Part shown: piece by piece, positions 1-7,578 of the stretch
How the letters are laid out: each line of letters begins with the position of its first letter
How positions within the stretch are numbered: the first letter of the stretch is position 1
Source: Nonomuraea glycinis
GTDB lineage: Bacteria; Actinomycetota; Actinomycetes; Streptosporangiales; Streptosporangiaceae
Direction: 5' to 3'
NCBI RefSeq assembly: GCF_014646515.1
Contig: NZ_BMNK01000032.1
Span: forward strand, 1 to 38,551
DNA length: 38,551 nt
Notes under the pieces: generated by a model
Told to the model about the DNA's origin: nothing
The model's input: only the letters and a program-made list of their open reading frames with translations
Database searches by the model: none
Program-made: the position numbers and the translations under genes

Positions 1-402
1 GTCCCAAGCAGCCGCATAGGCTACGCCCATAAGACGGCTGTCCGGAATCACCGTGGCACCTCAGCCACCGATCGTCTACGAGCGGCAGATCATGACCGCG
101 CGGACAGCCACCAAGGCGAGGTTTCAGGAGACCATCGCCGCATAACCGAGTCTCCACGCTTTCAGCGGATGGACAGATTGCAAAGAGTCACATGATGCCT
201 GCAAACCGTAACTGTAGATGGCTTTGCGGTTCACGTGAAGAGACACATCTGCAGCGGGCCCCTCACAGCCGAGGCACAGCCGAGCACAGCTCTCCGTTTG
301 CGACTACAGAGCCGCCGGGCGGCTCGCCGTTGACGTCGGCTTGTAAGCCTTTGATCGCTTCATACCAAGTATGGGTGTAGATCGACGAAGGGAGCATGGC
401 CG
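1..402. other. No convincing gene
   Basis: No recognisable coding region lies here. A short plus-strand frame from a GTG at 53 to a TAA at 143-145 could encode about 30 residues, or be the tail of a decayed gene, since the same frame is closed by a TAG at 17-19. The last 15 nt hold GAAGGGAG (387-394), the ribosome binding site of the sigma-factor gene. I could not assign a promoter. Confidence 0.5.
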
Positions 403-954
403 GTGCGTCGTAAACAGGCGGAGTTCGCCACAGACTCCGTGGCGTTCGAAGCCTTCTACCGGCGGCACGTCGAAGGCATCTCGCGATTCCTCGCCCGCCG
501 GGCCGATGACCCCCATTTGGTCGTAGACCTGGTGGCGGATGTGTTCCTGGCGGTGATGGAGTCCGCTCACACCTACCGGCCGGGACGGGGCAGCGAAGTC
601 GCGTGGCTGTACGGCGTAGCACGCAACACGCTCTCGGCCGAGCGGCGCCGGGCCTTGAGGGAGTCCCAGCTGACCGACCGAGTAAGCAGGCGGCGGCCGC
701 TGGACAGCGACGACATCGCCCGGCTGGAGCAGCGCATCGACGCGGAGGAGCCTGCCCGGCGGGCCTTCCAGGCCATGGCCGAGCTGCCCGAGGGGGAACG
801 CGCCGTGCTGGAGCTGGTCGTCCTCGATCAGCTGACGGTCACCGAAGCCGCGAGCTCCCTCGGCATCCGGTCGGGGACCGCCATGGTTCGGCTGCACCGC
901 GCGCGCCGAACGCTCAAGGAAGTGCCCTTCGTCACGGAAGGAAACGGCACATGA
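403..954 (+). CDS. ECF-type RNA polymerase sigma factor
   Basis: A 183-residue sigma-70 family protein of the extracytoplasmic-function type, which would direct RNA polymerase to a small regulon. Region 2 spans about residues 13-80 (FEAFYRRHVEG, then VVDLVADVFLAVMES and the WLYGVARN motif). Region 4 spans about 125-175, with LPEGERAVLELVVLDQLTVTEAA cut by helix-turn-helix residues SLGIRSGTAMVRLHRAR. The GTG at 403 is preceded by GAAGGGAG at 387-394; the ATG at 396 is out of frame. The stop overlaps the next ATG (ATGA, 951-954), so the two genes are translationally coupled. The downstream protein lacks the HxxxCxxC zinc motif of ZAS anti-sigma factors, so how this sigma is controlled is not visible. 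No fused regulatory domain is present. Confidence 0.9.
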   Translation: MRRKQAEFATDSVAFEAFYRRHVEGISRFLARRADDPHLVVDLVADVFLAVMESAHTYRPGRGSEVAWLYGVARNTLSAERRRALRESQLTDRVSRRRPLDSDDIARLEQRIDAEEPARRAFQAMAELPEGERAVLELVVLDQLTVTEAASSLGIRSGTAMVRLHRARRTLKEVPFVTEGNGT

Positions 955-1541
955 GTTTCGAGGAGCAGTTGCTGATGGATCTGAAAGTCGAATTCGCCGC
1001 GCGGGACGAACGCCGTCGCCGTACTGTTCGCCGTATTTCCGTGGGAGCGGCGGTGGCCGGCCTCGCCGCCGCGGCGGCCATCGCCGTACCGCTGATGACC
1101 GGCACGGAGAGCCCGGCGTACGCGGTGAGCAAGAAGGCGGACGGCACGGTGGGGGTCGAGATTCGGGAGTTCAAAGACGCCGATCAACTGGAGCGGGACC
1201 TGCGGGCGGCGGGCGTCAGAGCGGACATCACGTACCTCGAGTCCGGCAAGCAGTGCGAGAAGAACAGAGGAAAGAGCGTCCTGGCTCCGGACGGGCTCGT
1301 CACCATGCGGGAGGGCGGGCTGGATATCAAGCCTCGGCTCATCGACGAGGACAAGACATTGGTGTTGGAGTTCTCCGGCAAACAGGACGATGAGAAGGAG
1401 CCCCCCGTAACCGGAAAAGTGTTCTGGAAGCTCGCCACGCTCCTGATCCCCGGCGATGTCGGCCCGTGCGTCGTCATCGACGACCCACAGTGGGACGATG
1501 ACGGCAGCGACACATCAGGACAGCCGCCTGCGGGGAGCTAA
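951..1541 (+). CDS. Sigma-linked single-pass membrane protein
   Basis: A 196-residue protein whose ATG overlaps the sigma-factor stop. A charged cytoplasmic N-terminus (about residues 1-28, rich in DERRRR) precedes one membrane segment (about 29-50, alanine-rich, ending VPLMTG). An extracytoplasmic domain of about 145 residues follows, with two cysteines (near 101 and 175) that could pair outside the cell. Gene order and topology are those of an anti-sigma or sigma-coupled membrane protein, but the N-terminal part is too short for a classical anti-sigma domain and has no zinc motif. Function is therefore inferred from position only. The last 27 bp overlap tail-to-tail with the aminopeptidase gene on the other strand. 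Confidence 0.8.
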   Translation: MSFEEQLLMDLKVEFAARDERRRRTVRRISVGAAVAGLAAAAAIAVPLMTGTESPAYAVSKKADGTVGVEIREFKDADQLERDLRAAGVRADITYLESGKQCEKNRGKSVLAPDGLVTMREGGLDIKPRLIDEDKTLVLEFSGKQDDEKEPPVTGKVFWKLATLLIPGDVGPCVVIDDPQWDDDGSDTSGQPPAGS

Positions 1542-2750
1542 CTCCCAGGCGTCGTTGCGCAGGAGCACCATCTTCCCGCCGGGCCCCAGCCCGGTGACCG
1601 TGACGTCCGAGCCGCCGACCATGAAGTCGACGTGCACGCGCGAGGTGTTCACACCCGCCGCGTCGAGCCGTGCGGGATCGTCGGTACGCAGGTGGGCGGG
1701 CACGCCCGGAGGCAGCCCGGCGCCCCAGGCCAGGTGGCAGGTGGCGTTCTCGTCCAGAAGGGTCTCCATGAAGGTGATGCCGCTCTCGCCCACCCGCGAG
1801 GAGCTGTCGACCAGAGCGAGCTCGCCCAGCCGGGCCGCTCCCGCGTCGGTCGCCTGGTGCGCGCGGACGACGTCGGCTCCGGCGCTCGCCCTGACACCGG
1901 TCACGACGCCGTCGGCGAAGGTCAGTTCCAGATCGCGGATGACCGTGCCGTCGAGGGACAGCGGCCGGGTGGCGCGGACCGTGCCGTCGACGCGCCGGTA
2001 GTCGGGAGTCGTGAACACCTCCTCGGTCGGCAGGTTGGCCTGGAACGGGCGGCCCTGGACGTCCTCCAGGCGGGCGGCGGTCCAGTGGGCGTCCGGGAGC
2101 AGGCCGATGGTCAGGTCGGTGCCGGGGCCCTCGAACCGCACGGCGTCCAGGCGCATCTCGGTGAGCCGTCGGGCGCGGTCGAGCAGTTCGGCGATGCGCT
2201 GCCGCCACGCCTCGCGCGGGTCGGGCTCGTCCAGACGGAGGACACGGCGCAGGTGCCGCCACAGCCGGGCCTGGTCGGGTTCGCCGAAGACGGCGCGGGC
2301 CCACTCGGGCGTCGGGCAGGGGACGATCGTCCAGCGGACCAGGTTGTCGAGCTGGAGCCGCTGCCGGGAGGTCAGGGCCGGCATGCGGTCCAGCCCGACG
2401 CGCACCGGATCCAGCCCGGCCAGGAGGTCGGGGGCGGCGGCGCCGCGGATGTTGACGAGGACGCCGCTTTCGCGTCCGAGCTCGTCGTTGCGGGCGTCGA
2501 GCCACGAGGGCACCTCGGCCAGGCTCGCGGTGGCGGCGTGCCGGACGCGGGATCGTTTGACGTACGGGTCGAAGTACCAGACGTCGACGTAGCGGGCGCC
2601 TCTGGCGTACGCAGCCTCGGCCAGGGCGCGGGCGAGCGGGGCATGCTCGATCTCGGCGTTGATCAGCACCCGGTCGTCCGCCAGCAGGGGCACGGCCACG
2701 TCGAACACGACGTCGGCATAGCCGGACAGGTCAGCGGGGGGAACGGTCAA
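1515..2750 (-). CDS. M29-family metallo-aminopeptidase
   Basis: A 411-residue cytoplasmic peptidase of the M29 (AmpS/AmpT, thermophilic aminopeptidase) family, which removes N-terminal residues using two metal ions. The C-terminal half carries the family's metal-ligand blocks: LGELALVDSSSRVGESG, the DENATCHLAWG block, and NTSRVHVDFMVGG with the HxD pair. The N-terminal half (LSGYADVVFDVAVPLL, then HAPLARALAEAAYARGARYVDV) matches the substrate-binding lobe. The frame stays open further upstream inside the transporter gene. I chose the TTG at 2750 because GAAGGAG sits 6 nt before it and the length then fits the family. It overlaps the exporter's 3' end by 20 bp, suggesting translational coupling. 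Whether peptides are the exporter's cargo is unknown. Confidence 0.88.
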   Translation of the reverse strand: MTVPPADLSGYADVVFDVAVPLLADDRVLINAEIEHAPLARALAEAAYARGARYVDVWYFDPYVKRSRVRHAATASLAEVPSWLDARNDELGRESGVLVNIRGAAAPDLLAGLDPVRVGLDRMPALTSRQRLQLDNLVRWTIVPCPTPEWARAVFGEPDQARLWRHLRRVLRLDEPDPREAWRQRIAELLDRARRLTEMRLDAVRFEGPGTDLTIGLLPDAHWTAARLEDVQGRPFQANLPTEEVFTTPDYRRVDGTVRATRPLSLDGTVIRDLELTFADGVVTGVRASAGADVVRAHQATDAGAARLGELALVDSSSRVGESGITFMETLLDENATCHLAWGAGLPPGVPAHLRTDDPARLDAAGVNTSRVHVDFMVGGSDVTVTGLGPGGKMVLLRNDAWELAPRRRLS

Positions 2751-3882
2751 GGGGGGCTCCTTCGTGTTCGTGGTGACGTACGGGCAGGAACAGCAGCGCT
2801 CCGGCGGCGGACACGACGCCCGCGAGGGCGAAGCCGCCGGCCAGGCCGAACCGGTCGGCGAGGGCACCGAGGGCCAGGGCGGCGGTGAGGAATCCGATGT
2901 CGAAGAAGGCCGTCGTGGTGGCGACGGCGGATCCGCGTTCGCGGGCGGGCAGGCCGTGCACCGCCATCCTGAGGAAGGCGGGCAGCCCGAGGCCCTGCCC
3001 GGCGCCGATCAGCGCGATCGCGCACCAGGCCCCGGCCGGAGAGGGCCAGGCGGCGAGCAGGATCGATCCCGTCCCGGTCAGCAGGAGGGAGGTGACGGCC
3101 AGGCGCGTCGGGGCGGCCGTGGCGAGCAGGCGATATCCGGCCAGTCGGATGGCGACGAGGACGCCGCCGTAGGCCAGGAAATGGAGGCCGCCGGAGCCGC
3201 CGAGCGCGGCGAGGTGCAGCGGCAGGAAGGCGCTGATGGCGGTGTAGCCCCACACGGAGGCCAGGTAGCCGAAGCCGGGTCGTAGAGCGGACGTGTGGTA
3301 CAGCCGGGCCCGCCGGGTTCCCGGATCTGGGCTCGCGCTCTCCGTGTCCGGGCTCATCGTCTTCGGCAGGGTGAGGCCGAGCGCCGCCGACCCCAGCGCC
3401 ACGGCCGCGGCCGTGACCCAGATTGCGGCGAACCCGGACGCGGCGTACAGCGTCTCGGCGATGACCGGCCCCGTGAGCAGGCCGGCGTTGACGGCGACGG
3501 AGAAGTGGTTGATCGCCGCGCCGGGCCGCCGGTGGTCGCTGGCCAGAGTTGCGAGGCCGACGTAGGTCAGCGCCTCACCGATGCCGGCGACGCCGCGCAG
3601 GACGAGGAAGAGCGGTAACTGCCCGACGGCGAGCAGCGCGAGGGACGTGCCGGACAGCAGCAGCGCGCCCGCGCACAGGGCTGTGCGGCGTCCGGCCCTG
3701 TCGGCCACCCGTCCGGCCAGCGGGCGCGCGAGCACCCCGGCCACCGCGGTGACGGCCAGCGAGACGCCCACCATGCCGGCCTGCTGGCCCAGCGGGCCGG
3801 TGACGTATCGCGGAACCGCCGGGATGAGCAGTCCGATCGACAGGAACGCGCCAGCCGAGCAGACGGGCAGGCGGCCGATCAC
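2731..3882 (-). CDS. MFS transporter, probable drug exporter
   Basis: A 383-residue integral membrane protein with the hydrophobic periodicity of a 12-helix major facilitator. Motif A-like residues follow the second helix (GRVADRAGRRTAL). Helix pairs repeat around a charged central loop near residues 185-200 (PDTESASPDPGTRRAR). Overall it resembles small actinobacterial multidrug or sugar efflux proteins. The GTG at 3882 is the start: the ATG 35 bp upstream, in the other copy of a tandem duplication, reads into a stop after 12 codons. The gene follows an ArsR-like regulator and overlaps the aminopeptidase start, so the three form one unit. Substrate cannot be deduced from sequence. Confidence 0.85.
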   Translation of the reverse strand: MIGRLPVCSAGAFLSIGLLIPAVPRYVTGPLGQQAGMVGVSLAVTAVAGVLARPLAGRVADRAGRRTALCAGALLLSGTSLALLAVGQLPLFLVLRGVAGIGEALTYVGLATLASDHRRPGAAINHFSVAVNAGLLTGPVIAETLYAASGFAAIWVTAAAVALGSAALGLTLPKTMSPDTESASPDPGTRRARLYHTSALRPGFGYLASVWGYTAISAFLPLHLAALGGSGGLHFLAYGGVLVAIRLAGYRLLATAAPTRLAVTSLLLTGTGSILLAAWPSPAGAWCAIALIGAGQGLGLPAFLRMAVHGLPARERGSAVATTTAFFDIGFLTAALALGALADRFGLAGGFALAGVVSAAGALLFLPVRHHEHEGAPLDRSPR

Positions 3883-3935
3883 CGCTCGTCACGCAGTTCG
3901 GGCAGGCGGCCGATCATCGTTCGTCACGTAGTTCG
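3866..3935. repeat. 35-bp tandem duplication at regulator/exporter junction
   Basis: Two adjacent 35-bp copies, 3866-3900 and 3901-3935, differ at only 3 positions. On the minus strand each copy carries the regulator's LRDER codons, a stop, and the start of an MIGRLP/VIGRLP frame. Because 35 is not a multiple of 3, the duplication separated the regulator stop from the exporter start and left a 12-codon open frame between them. The few differences suggest a fairly recent event. Confidence 0.95.
3879..3917 (-). CDS. Possible 12-codon minicistron MIGRLPELRDER
   Basis: This minus-strand frame begins at the ATG at 3917, which overlaps the regulator stop as ATGA. It ends at a TGA at 3881-3879 that overlaps the exporter's GTG as GTGA. 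It is built entirely of duplicated sequence: the exporter's first six codons fused to the regulator's last six. If translated, it would carry ribosomes by stop-start coupling from regulator to exporter. It probably has no protein function. Confidence 0.35.
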   Translation of the reverse strand: MIGRLPELRDER

Positions 3936-4429
3936 AGCAGGAGCGCGGTCATGCTGACCTTGACGCCGTCGTGCGGCGGGCCGGCCTTGTCGTGCAGGAG
4001 CGCCACGGCCTGGTCGATCAGGCCGACGATCTCCTCCCAGACGGGCCTGGCCAGCCATACCTCGGCGTCCATCGACGTGCGCTGGCGATCAGTCTCAGCC
4101 AGGCGCCTGGCCAGGTCAGTGCTCATCGCCCGGTGGACGATTTGCCGTCCCTCGGACCGGTCGAGGCGCTCGCCGCTGGACGGATCGTACCGGTACCGCA
4201 GTTGCGGACGGCCCTTACCTGCCCGCGGCCGCTCGTCCGTCTGCTGGAGGAAGCCCGCTTTGGCCAACTGGCGCAGGTGGTAGCTGGCTGAGGCGTGCGC
4301 GATGCCGAGTTCGTCGGCGACCTCGGTGGCCGACATCGACGCGCCGGTGAGCAGCGACACGATGCGGATGCGCAGCGGGTTGGCCAGGGCGCGCAGGGGA
4401 ACCAGGTCATCCTGATTTTCCAAAGACAC
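3914..4429 (-). CDS. ArsR-like winged-helix regulator
   Basis: A 171-residue transcription factor. An ArsR-type winged helix occupies about residues 8-80: LVPLRALANPLRIRIVSLL is the family's first helix, and SATEVADELGIAHASASYHLRQL is the recognition region, followed by a wing containing AGKGRPQLRYRY. The C-terminal 90 residues are helical and carry no obvious metal-binding cysteines, so it is not a typical metal sensor. The GTG at 4429 lies 6 nt after a perfect TATAAT, implying a leaderless transcript. The frame is open for another 76 codons upstream, but that stretch crosses the promoter. It heads the exporter/aminopeptidase unit and probably represses it. Confidence 0.8.
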   Translation of the reverse strand: MSLENQDDLVPLRALANPLRIRIVSLLTGASMSATEVADELGIAHASASYHLRQLAKAGFLQQTDERPRAGKGRPQLRYRYDPSSGERLDRSEGRQIVHRAMSTDLARRLAETDRQRTSMDAEVWLARPVWEEIVGLIDQAVALLHDKAGPPHDGVKVSMTALLLELRDER

Positions 4430-4464
4430 CTTGGGATTATAATTTATCCAACAGCTCTTGGGAA
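4430..4464 (-). promoter_or_regulatory. Leaderless promoter of ArsR-like gene
   Basis: On the minus strand, TATAAT (4436-4441) is a perfect -10 hexamer and TTCCCA (4459-4464) matches 4 of 6 bases of a -35 hexamer with a 17-nt spacer. Six nucleotides (CCCAAG) separate the -10 box from the GTG at 4429, placing the transcription start at or beside the start codon. No Shine-Dalgarno sequence is present. Confidence 0.65.
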
Positions 4465-4789
4465 AGAGGTGGCTCTGCGACGCGCCCTCAGGGCTGGACG
4501 GCAGTGCCGGACGATCGCGGCGTTCATCCCGGAGAGCGATGATGAGGCGGGCCGCGGCGTGGCGGGCCGAATCGCCCAAGCGGTAACGAACGGCGCAGAC
4601 TTCATCGAGCCGCTGCTGGAGGTCCTCGACCTTCCACCGCCGCAGCGAGCAGGTCACGCGGTACGACCTGTTCGATCGCGTTCCACACCTGCGACGGCCC
4701 GACGAGGAGGCCTTGCACCTCCTTCGGCCTCCAGCGCCTCACGGCGGACCGGGACTTCGTGTCGATCACTGAGCACGAGCGACCTCCGT
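4465..4789. other. Gap with decayed-looking open frames
   Basis: Two minus-strand frames cover this gap. One ends in a helix-like stretch (LDEVCAVRYRLGDSARHAAA) and runs in frame into the regulator. The other (4602-4799) contains RRWRPKEVQGLLVGPSQVWNA. Neither has a ribosome binding site or a family I recognise, and they would need a frameshift to join. A broken small gene is possible; otherwise this is spacer between two divergent leaderless promoters. Confidence 0.35.
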
Positions 4790-4801
4790 TAGGGTTCACG
4801 G
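4790..4801 (+). promoter_or_regulatory. Leaderless -10 box of MBL-fold gene
   Basis: TAGGGT (4790-4795) fits the actinobacterial TANNNT -10 consensus and ends 6 nt before the ATG at 4802. No purine-rich ribosome binding site precedes that ATG, so transcription probably begins at the start codon. The -35 region is weak. Confidence 0.55.
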
Positions 4802-5545
4802 ATGCTGCTGACGATCATTGGCGGATGCGGTGCGTGGCCGGCGGCGGGCCAGGCCTGCAGTGGTTACCTCGTGGAGCACGACGGGTTCAGGCTGCTCGTC
4901 GACCTTGGACACGCGACGGTGCCGCGGCTGCTGGAACGGGTCAGCGCCGATCAGATCGATGCCGTGTTTATCAGCCACGGACATCCCGACCACTGCGCCG
5001 ACCTGAACCCGCTGTTGCGGGCGCGCACGATGCGTGATGACCCGCCGGCGGCGCTGCCGGTGTACTCGCTGCCCGGCGCCCTGGACGCGGTGCTCGCGCT
5101 GGACCGCCCAGGGGTGCTGACCGACGCCTATGTCCTGCACGAGTTCACCGTCGGCAGCGGATTCGACATCGGCCCGTTTCGCGCACAGACTCGTCTGCTG
5201 CCGCACTCGGTGCCCAATGCCGGCATACGGCTGACAGCGGGCGGACGGGTGCTCGCGTACACGGGCGACAGCGGCCTGAGTCCCGACAGGGTGGAACTGG
5301 CGCGTGACGCTGACCTGCTCCTGGCCGAGGCCACCTTTGTGAACCAGGTCCCGGAGGATTCCCGGCGTTACCTGACGAGCGCCCGTCAAGCAGGCCGGCA
5401 AGCCCTGGAAGCCGATGTCCGGCGCCTGGTGCTGACGCACCTGCAGCCAGGCACGGACACTCCGGCCGCGCGAGCCGCCGCCGGGGCCGGCTACGACGGT
5501 GAGATCGGCATCGCCACGTCCGGTCTCACCTTCGACCTTTCGTGA
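4802..5545 (+). CDS. MBL-fold metallo-hydrolase, RNase Z/phosphodiesterase-like
   Basis: A 247-residue cytoplasmic metallo-beta-lactamase-fold protein. Motif II is HGHPDHC (about residues 60-66), the zinc-binding HxHxDH signature. YTGDSG (about 157-162) supplies the bridging aspartate and LTHLQPG (about 213-219) the last histidine. The N-terminal LTIIGGCGAWP block and the absence of inserts place it in the RNase Z-like group that includes cyclic-nucleotide phosphodiesterases. The substrate is not determined, and the exosite arm of true RNase Z is not evident. The start is leaderless. The gene stands alone, between a divergent regulator and a decayed island. Confidence 0.88.
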   Translation: MLLTIIGGCGAWPAAGQACSGYLVEHDGFRLLVDLGHATVPRLLERVSADQIDAVFISHGHPDHCADLNPLLRARTMRDDPPAALPVYSLPGALDAVLALDRPGVLTDAYVLHEFTVGSGFDIGPFRAQTRLLPHSVPNAGIRLTAGGRVLAYTGDSGLSPDRVELARDADLLLAEATFVNQVPEDSRRYLTSARQAGRQALEADVRRLVLTHLQPGTDTPAARAAAGAGYDGEIGIATSGLTFDLS

Positions 5546-5849
5546 GCCAAGGTTTCGGGGATCGAAAAACGTTCACCGGACGCGGGCTTGGACAGGACTC
5601 CACCCGTCATCGCTGTCTCGGTTCACCGCGCTGCTGGTCGCGCCGATGACCGATCCGGATGTCCTGCGTGTGCCGGTGGGATCACCGCCGGCCGATGCGC
5701 GATCGTCGCGTGGATGTGTGCCTGCCGACAGTGTCATCCGCGCAGATCATCCAGCTCGCCCGCCTTGTGTCCTGCGGGTGCCCGAAACTCGGCCGTTGGG
5801 GTTGACCTGGGGGTCGACTGTTCTGTTCTGGCGGGCGTGATCGCTGTTC
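5546..5849 (+). other. No recognisable gene
   Basis: Open frames here have no recognisable family, start signals or consistent codon bias. The stretch joins the hydrolase gene to a decayed transposase and probably belongs to the same degraded island. Confidence 0.4.
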
Positions 5850-6094
5850 GTGGCGTTGCGGTTGCTCTATCTGATCTTCATTCGGCTCGCGGGTCGGCTG
5901 GTGCGGTCGGGGCGCTCGCAGAGGTCGAAGGAGGCGGAGATCCTGACCTTGCGACACCAGTTCGCGGCGTTGCGTCGGCAGGTGGCCCGGCCTCAGCCGG
6001 CGGGGCGGACCGAGCGGTGATCAGCGCGCTGGCGCGGCTGCTGTCTCTGGAATGTCGTCGGCGGTTGTTCGTGACGCCGTATTGCAGCGGCTGA
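5850..6094 (+). pseudogene. Transposase/integrase N-terminal remnant, frameshifted
   Basis: From a GTG at 5850, the frame encodes the N-terminal signature of actinobacterial IS transposase/integrase proteins: RLLYLIFIRLAGRL, then KEAEILTLRHQFAALRRQVARP. It stops at a TGA (6018-6020). A second frame then continues the same protein (ADRAVISALARLL, later RRRLFVTP) until 6094, showing a single-base frameshift. The rest of the catalytic domain is missing. The element is dead and probably the relic of an insertion. No terminal repeats were found. Confidence 0.75.
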
Positions 6095-6261
6095 GTGAGG
6101 GCGCCCGGGCCTACAGCGCCTGGTGGAACGTCAACGCCCACAATCAGCTGAGCTTCGCAGCCGGAGGCGACCTCATCTTGACGATCGACGCGTTCTCCCC
6201 CGGGCGGCCGGAAGCTCAGCTGGGAAACGATCTTGAGCACTGTGGGAAGCGATCTTTCTGA
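6052..6261 (+). pseudogene. DUF6461-like fragment
   Basis: This frame encodes VLQRLSEGARAYSAWWNVNA followed by a strand-rich stretch (LSFAAGGDLILTIDAF). It resembles the middle of DUF6461 proteins, small actinobacterial proteins of unknown function in which WNVN lies between a helix and a hairpin. The N-terminal third is absent, replaced by the transposase remnant, and the frame ends early at 6261. It is best read as a fragment truncated by insertion. The family match is from memory of the motif. Confidence 0.4.
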
Positions 6262-6364
6262 GGGTGTCATCGTCGCTGCTCAACCACACTCGTGAACACC
6301 CACCAGCAAGCTCGGAACGCTCGGTTCCAGATCATGGAACCGGACCTTCTGACATAGTGAGCAT

Positions 6365-7066
6365 GTGCAGGCAGCGGCGGAAGATCGGCCTGAACCGATA
6401 TCGACGTGCTGGAACTACTGGCTCGCGGTTCCGACCGGTGACCAGGTCGGCGTCATGGAGATCCTGGGGTTGTCGTTGCCCAGGCCGATTACCTTTGCCG
6501 AGGCACAAGAGGTGATCGACGAAGACGGACACGGCGAGCCCGGCAGTCGTGATCACCTGTCGCGGGTTTTTGTCACTCCCGAGGTGGACGGCTGGACCCT
6601 GGTCATCGGCGCATGGTGCGACCCTTTCGACGGCGAGCGTCGTGAGGATGTGCTCAGGTTGTGCCGGGCGCTCAGTGCCCGCTATGGAGGGGCGCAGGCC
6701 TATTACTACGGCGCGCAGGGGGACGGTTCGGCATGGCTGGTGGCCGAGAACGGCTGCGCCGTTCGCCGGTACGCGGCAACCGGCGAACCGGATGACAAAT
6801 CGCTCACCCTCGGTAACCCGCTGCCCTATGAACAAGTACGGTTGCTGGAACTGGGGCTGTCGGTCGATGGAGACTTGCGGACGGCAAGCGTCGAACAGAT
6901 CGATGAGTGGACACTGGCGGCCTTCGACATGGCCCCAGAGATCGCCGCCGCCTGCGGTGTCAGCCCGTTCACGCTGACTCACGACACGAAGGTGTGTGGA
7001 ACCGGCGTGCTCGCGATTACGCCGGAGGGCGCCGGCCGCGCGTTCGAAGACACGGAAGACTGCTGA
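6365..7066 (+). CDS. Conserved hypothetical protein
   Basis: A 233-residue acidic, soluble protein with no signal peptide or membrane segment. I recognise no named domain. The core (FVTPEVDGWTLVIGAWCDPF, then LSARYGGAQAYYYGAQGDGS with AWLVAENG) is compact and looks conserved, like unnamed proteins of Streptomyces and relatives. Base composition and third positions are normal for the window, so it is probably functional although its surroundings are decayed. The GTG at 6365 has no good ribosome binding site; an in-frame ATG (GVMEILG) lies about 30 codons later. A neighbouring DUF6461-like fragment suggests a former cassette of small hypothetical genes. No function is proposed. Confidence 0.7.
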   Translation: MQAAAEDRPEPISTCWNYWLAVPTGDQVGVMEILGLSLPRPITFAEAQEVIDEDGHGEPGSRDHLSRVFVTPEVDGWTLVIGAWCDPFDGERREDVLRLCRALSARYGGAQAYYYGAQGDGSAWLVAENGCAVRRYAATGEPDDKSLTLGNPLPYEQVRLLELGLSVDGDLRTASVEQIDEWTLAAFDMAPEIAAACGVSPFTLTHDTKVCGTGVLAITPEGAGRAFEDTEDC

Positions 7067-7221
7067 TCCAGCGATCACGGCCATACCGGTAGACCGTGGA
7101 CGGCCGGGCGGAGTCAGCAAGAATCAGCGAACCCAGTGACGCGGGCACGCATTCGAGGTCATCGGTTGTCATTTCCAGGTCACCTGACGGCACGGTTTGG
7201 CATCCGACAACCCTGCTCGAC

Positions 7222-7368
7222 ACGCTTCACCGGGGTTCGCATCGAAGGGGCCAGGGCTTCTACAACCCGCGCCGCCGTCACTCCGCCAACGGCCAGCTCA
7301 GCCCCGCTGAATACGAACGCCGACACACTCTCAGCAACGCCCAAGACCTCGACTATGCTGCCGCATAG
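7222..7368 (+). pseudogene. IS3-type transposase C-terminal remnant
   Basis: The frame encodes FYNPRRRHSANGQLSPAEYE, the hallmark C-terminus of IS3-family OrfB DDE transposases, ending at 7368. Upstream sequence in this frame does not match the catalytic core, so only the tail survives. With the remnant at 5850-6094 it brackets the decayed island. The two pieces could come from one element split by later insertions, but the N-terminal fragment looks like a different transposase type. Confidence 0.75.
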
Positions 7369-7578
7369 TCGCAAGCTCTGATGTGTCTATCGAACCGGGG
7401 CAACTCCAGCGCTTGTCGCACTGTCGTTCCATCTGCTGACCCGGCTGCCCTGGCTGGCCGGTCGCATCTGGTCAGATGAAGTGGTGCAGGTGAGCCGATG
7501 GTTCGCAGGGCGGATGACGACTTCCCCGTCAATGACGATTGGGGACTACCGCGTCGGCGGGAACCCACAGGTGAAGGG

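Noticed and set aside
1632..2888. Plus-strand open frame across the aminopeptidase
   Set aside because: Antisense shadow, G/V/Q/A-biased, no recognisable fold; the minus strand has M29 metal-ligand blocks.
3879..3917. ATG at 3917 as the start of the MFS exporter
   Set aside because: That frame hits a stop after 12 codons in the second copy of the tandem duplication; the exporter frame begins at the GTG at 3882.
4430..4657. 76-residue N-terminal extension of the ArsR-like regulator
   Set aside because: It would cross a perfect TATAAT promoter and lacks a ribosome binding site; ArsR-like proteins begin close to the winged helix.
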